DNA of 35,374 nt, from contig CALZQV010000007.1 in assembly GCA_945828295.1 (NCBI GenBank), positions 1 through 35,374 of the forward strand, written 5' to 3'. The notes under the pieces were generated by a model. That model saw only the letters and a list, made by a program, of their open reading frames with translations. It had not been told where the DNA came from and made no database searches. The translations under genes were made by a program, and so were the position numbers. Shown piece by piece: positions 34,028 through 35,374 of this stretch (the stretch's first letter is position 1; each line of letters begins with the position of its first letter). The DNA comes from an uncultured Prevotellaceae bacterium. Lineage in GTDB: Bacteria > Bacteroidota > Bacteroidia > Bacteroidales > Bacteroidaceae.

Positions 34028-35308
34028 ATGCTGATAATAAGTTGCATCATCGTTCTGCTCTTCTCCGCCTTCTTCTCGGGCATGGAGATTGCCTTTGTGT
34101 CGAGCAGCAAACTGCGCGTCGAGATGGACAAAGCCTCGAAGGAAGGACTCACCTCGCGCATCCTGGGCATCTTCTACGCCCACCCCAATAACTTCATCTC
34201 CACCCTCCTGGTGGGCAACAACATCGCACTGGTCATCTACGGCATACTCATGGCACGGATTATCGGCGACTACCTGTTCATCCCACTGGGAATCACCGAC
34301 AACGAAACCCTGCAGCTCATCCTGCAAACCGTCATCAGCACCCTCATCGTGCTGGTGACCGGCGAGTTCCTGCCCAAGACCATCTTCCGCATCAACCCCA
34401 ACGGCATGATGAACGCCTTTGCCCTGCCCGCCTTCCTCTTCTACGTCCTGCTCTTCCCCATAAGCAAGTTCACGAGCGGACTGTCGAAGGCTTTCCTCTG
34501 GATGGCAGGAGCCAAGGTGAAACCCGCCACCGCCGAGAAGGCCTTCACGAAGATTGACCTCGACGACCTTATCCAGCGCAACATGGACAACGTCAGCGAC
34601 GAAAGCGAAATCAACGAAGAGGTGAAGATATTCCAGAACGCGCTCGACTTTGCGGAGACCAAGGTGCGCGACTGCATCGTGCCCCGCACCGAGATTGACG
34701 CGGCGCCCATCGACGCCCCGCTCGAGGCACTGCAGAACCAGTTCGTGGAGAGCGGACACTCGAAAATCATCATCTACCGCGAAGACCTCGACGACATCGT
34801 GGGCTTCGTCCACTCGAGCGAAATGTTCCGCCTGAAGGCAGGAGAAGACTGGACCGCCAGCATCCGCGAGATACCCATCGTGCCCGAAACCATGACTGCC
34901 CAGAAGCTCATGAAGCAATTCATGCAGGAGAAGAAGTCGATGGCCATCGTCGTCGACGAGTTCGGAGGCACCTCGGGCATCGTCACCCTCGAAGACCTCG
35001 TCGAAGAGATATTCGGCGAAATCGAGGACGAGCACGACAGCAACAAGTACGTGGCCAAGGATCTGGGCAACGGCGAATACCTGCTCTCGGCACGCCTCGA
35101 AATCGAAGCCATCAACGAGCGCTTCGACCTCGACCTGCCCGAGAGCGAGGAATACCTGACCCTGGGCGGCCTCATCCTCCACGAATACCAAAGCTTCCCG
35201 AAGCTCAACGAAGTTGTGAAGTTCGGCAACTGGGAATTCAAGATTATCAAGAACACCACCACCAAGATAGAGCTCGTGCGCCTGCGCGTGACAAAAAATA
35301 ATAAATAA
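34028..35308 (+). CDS. CNNM/CorC-family membrane protein (HlyC/CorC, GldE-like)
   Basis: 426 aa from the ATG at 34028; a TTG two codons earlier is less likely. The N-terminal CNNM (DUF21) domain, about residues 1-180, has three to four membrane helices and the FSGMEIAFVSSSKLR start typical of the family. Two CBS domains follow (about 205-320, with VPRTEIDAAPIDAPLEAL and IVVDEFGGTSGIVTLEDLVEEIFGEI). The CorC_HlyC domain (about 335-424) ends the protein. Relatives transport or sense magnesium or other divalent ions; the gliding protein GldE shares the layout, but nothing here shows gliding. It lies 35 bp after lptC. Confidence 0.9.
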   Translation: MLIISCIIVLLFSAFFSGMEIAFVSSSKLRVEMDKASKEGLTSRILGIFYAHPNNFISTLLVGNNIALVIYGILMARIIGDYLFIPLGITDNETLQLILQTVISTLIVLVTGEFLPKTIFRINPNGMMNAFALPAFLFYVLLFPISKFTSGLSKAFLWMAGAKVKPATAEKAFTKIDLDDLIQRNMDNVSDESEINEEVKIFQNALDFAETKVRDCIVPRTEIDAAPIDAPLEALQNQFVESGHSKIIIYREDLDDIVGFVHSSEMFRLKAGEDWTASIREIPIVPETMTAQKLMKQFMQEKKSMAIVVDEFGGTSGIVTLEDLVEEIFGEIEDEHDSNKYVAKDLGNGEYLLSARLEIEAINERFDLDLPESEEYLTLGGLILHEYQSFPKLNEVVKFGNWEFKIIKNTTTKIELVRLRVTKNNK

Positions 35309-35333
35309 TAACTCGCAATTCGATAATTTTTAT

Positions 35334-35341
35334 TATCTTTG
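35334..35341 (+). promoter_or_regulatory. -7 box of a gene starting beyond the window
   Basis: TATCTTTG matches TAnnTTTG in AT-rich DNA just after the CNNM gene. No TTTG sits at the right distance upstream. The start codon of the next gene is not in the window. Confidence 0.5.
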
Positions 35342-35374
35342 CGCCCGATTGTGTATTACCGAAACATCAAACAA

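Overview
The window looks like a chromosomal segment of a Prevotella-like member of the Bacteroidales. The evidence is a SusC/SusD pair with lipoprotein partners, families largely confined to Bacteroidetes (DUF4302, DUF4923, a DUF4105-type protein, CNNM/CorC beside CoaX and LptC), and secreted proteins with C-terminal sorting-like tails. Promoters follow the Bacteroidetes pattern TTTG-N19/20-TAnnTTTG rather than the E. coli one, and many starts lack a strong Shine-Dalgarno. Coding DNA is fairly GC-rich while most promoter and leader DNA is AT-rich. I see no phage, transposase, CRISPR array or rRNA.

Layout. 1-166: two minus-strand tRNA genes (Arg-ACG, cut by the window edge, and Val-TAC) with a consensus promoter. 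264-2059: a small secreted DUF2807-like protein and ATP-type phosphofructokinase (pfkA), both on the minus strand, separated by a 22-bp-period repeat array. 2186-5127: ribosomal protein S1 and RNase Z. 5155-8532: an apparent operon with a consensus promoter, encoding a tiny secreted protein that is mostly a sorting-like tail, a YcbB-type L,D-transpeptidase, an ECF sigma factor, a one-pass membrane protein in the anti-sigma position and a small periplasmic Spy/CpxP-like protein. It reads as an envelope-stress or cell-wall module. 8641-12229: mazG (minus) and valS (plus); valS carries an in-frame 9-bp minisatellite. 12245-12412: a second 22-bp array and a bidirectional terminator.

12446-21627 (minus) is a five-gene uptake locus: SusC-like TonB-dependent transporter, SusD-like lipoprotein, HExxH zinc metallopeptidase lipoprotein, DUF4302 lipoprotein and a secreted protein of unknown function. 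The peptidase suggests a peptide or protein ligand rather than a glycan, but the substrate cannot be read from sequence. 22019-22651 is a lipocalin-like DUF4923 protein. 22730-29453 (minus) is an apparent four-gene operon: DUF4105 membrane protein, a PafA-type alkaline phosphatase homologue that has lost its expected catalytic residues, secA and a small acidic protein. 29454-29945 is a long divergent intergenic region with a third repeat array bounded by imperfect inverted repeats. 29946-35308 (plus) holds an AAA/DUF4143 ATPase followed by coaX, an outer-membrane barrel gene, lptC and a CNNM/CorC membrane protein.

The least explained signals are three intergenic arrays of different sequence that share a 22-bp period, the degenerate phosphatase coupled to secA, and the repeat insertion in valyl-tRNA synthetase. 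All functional calls come from reading the translated sequences and recalling family motifs; no search was run.
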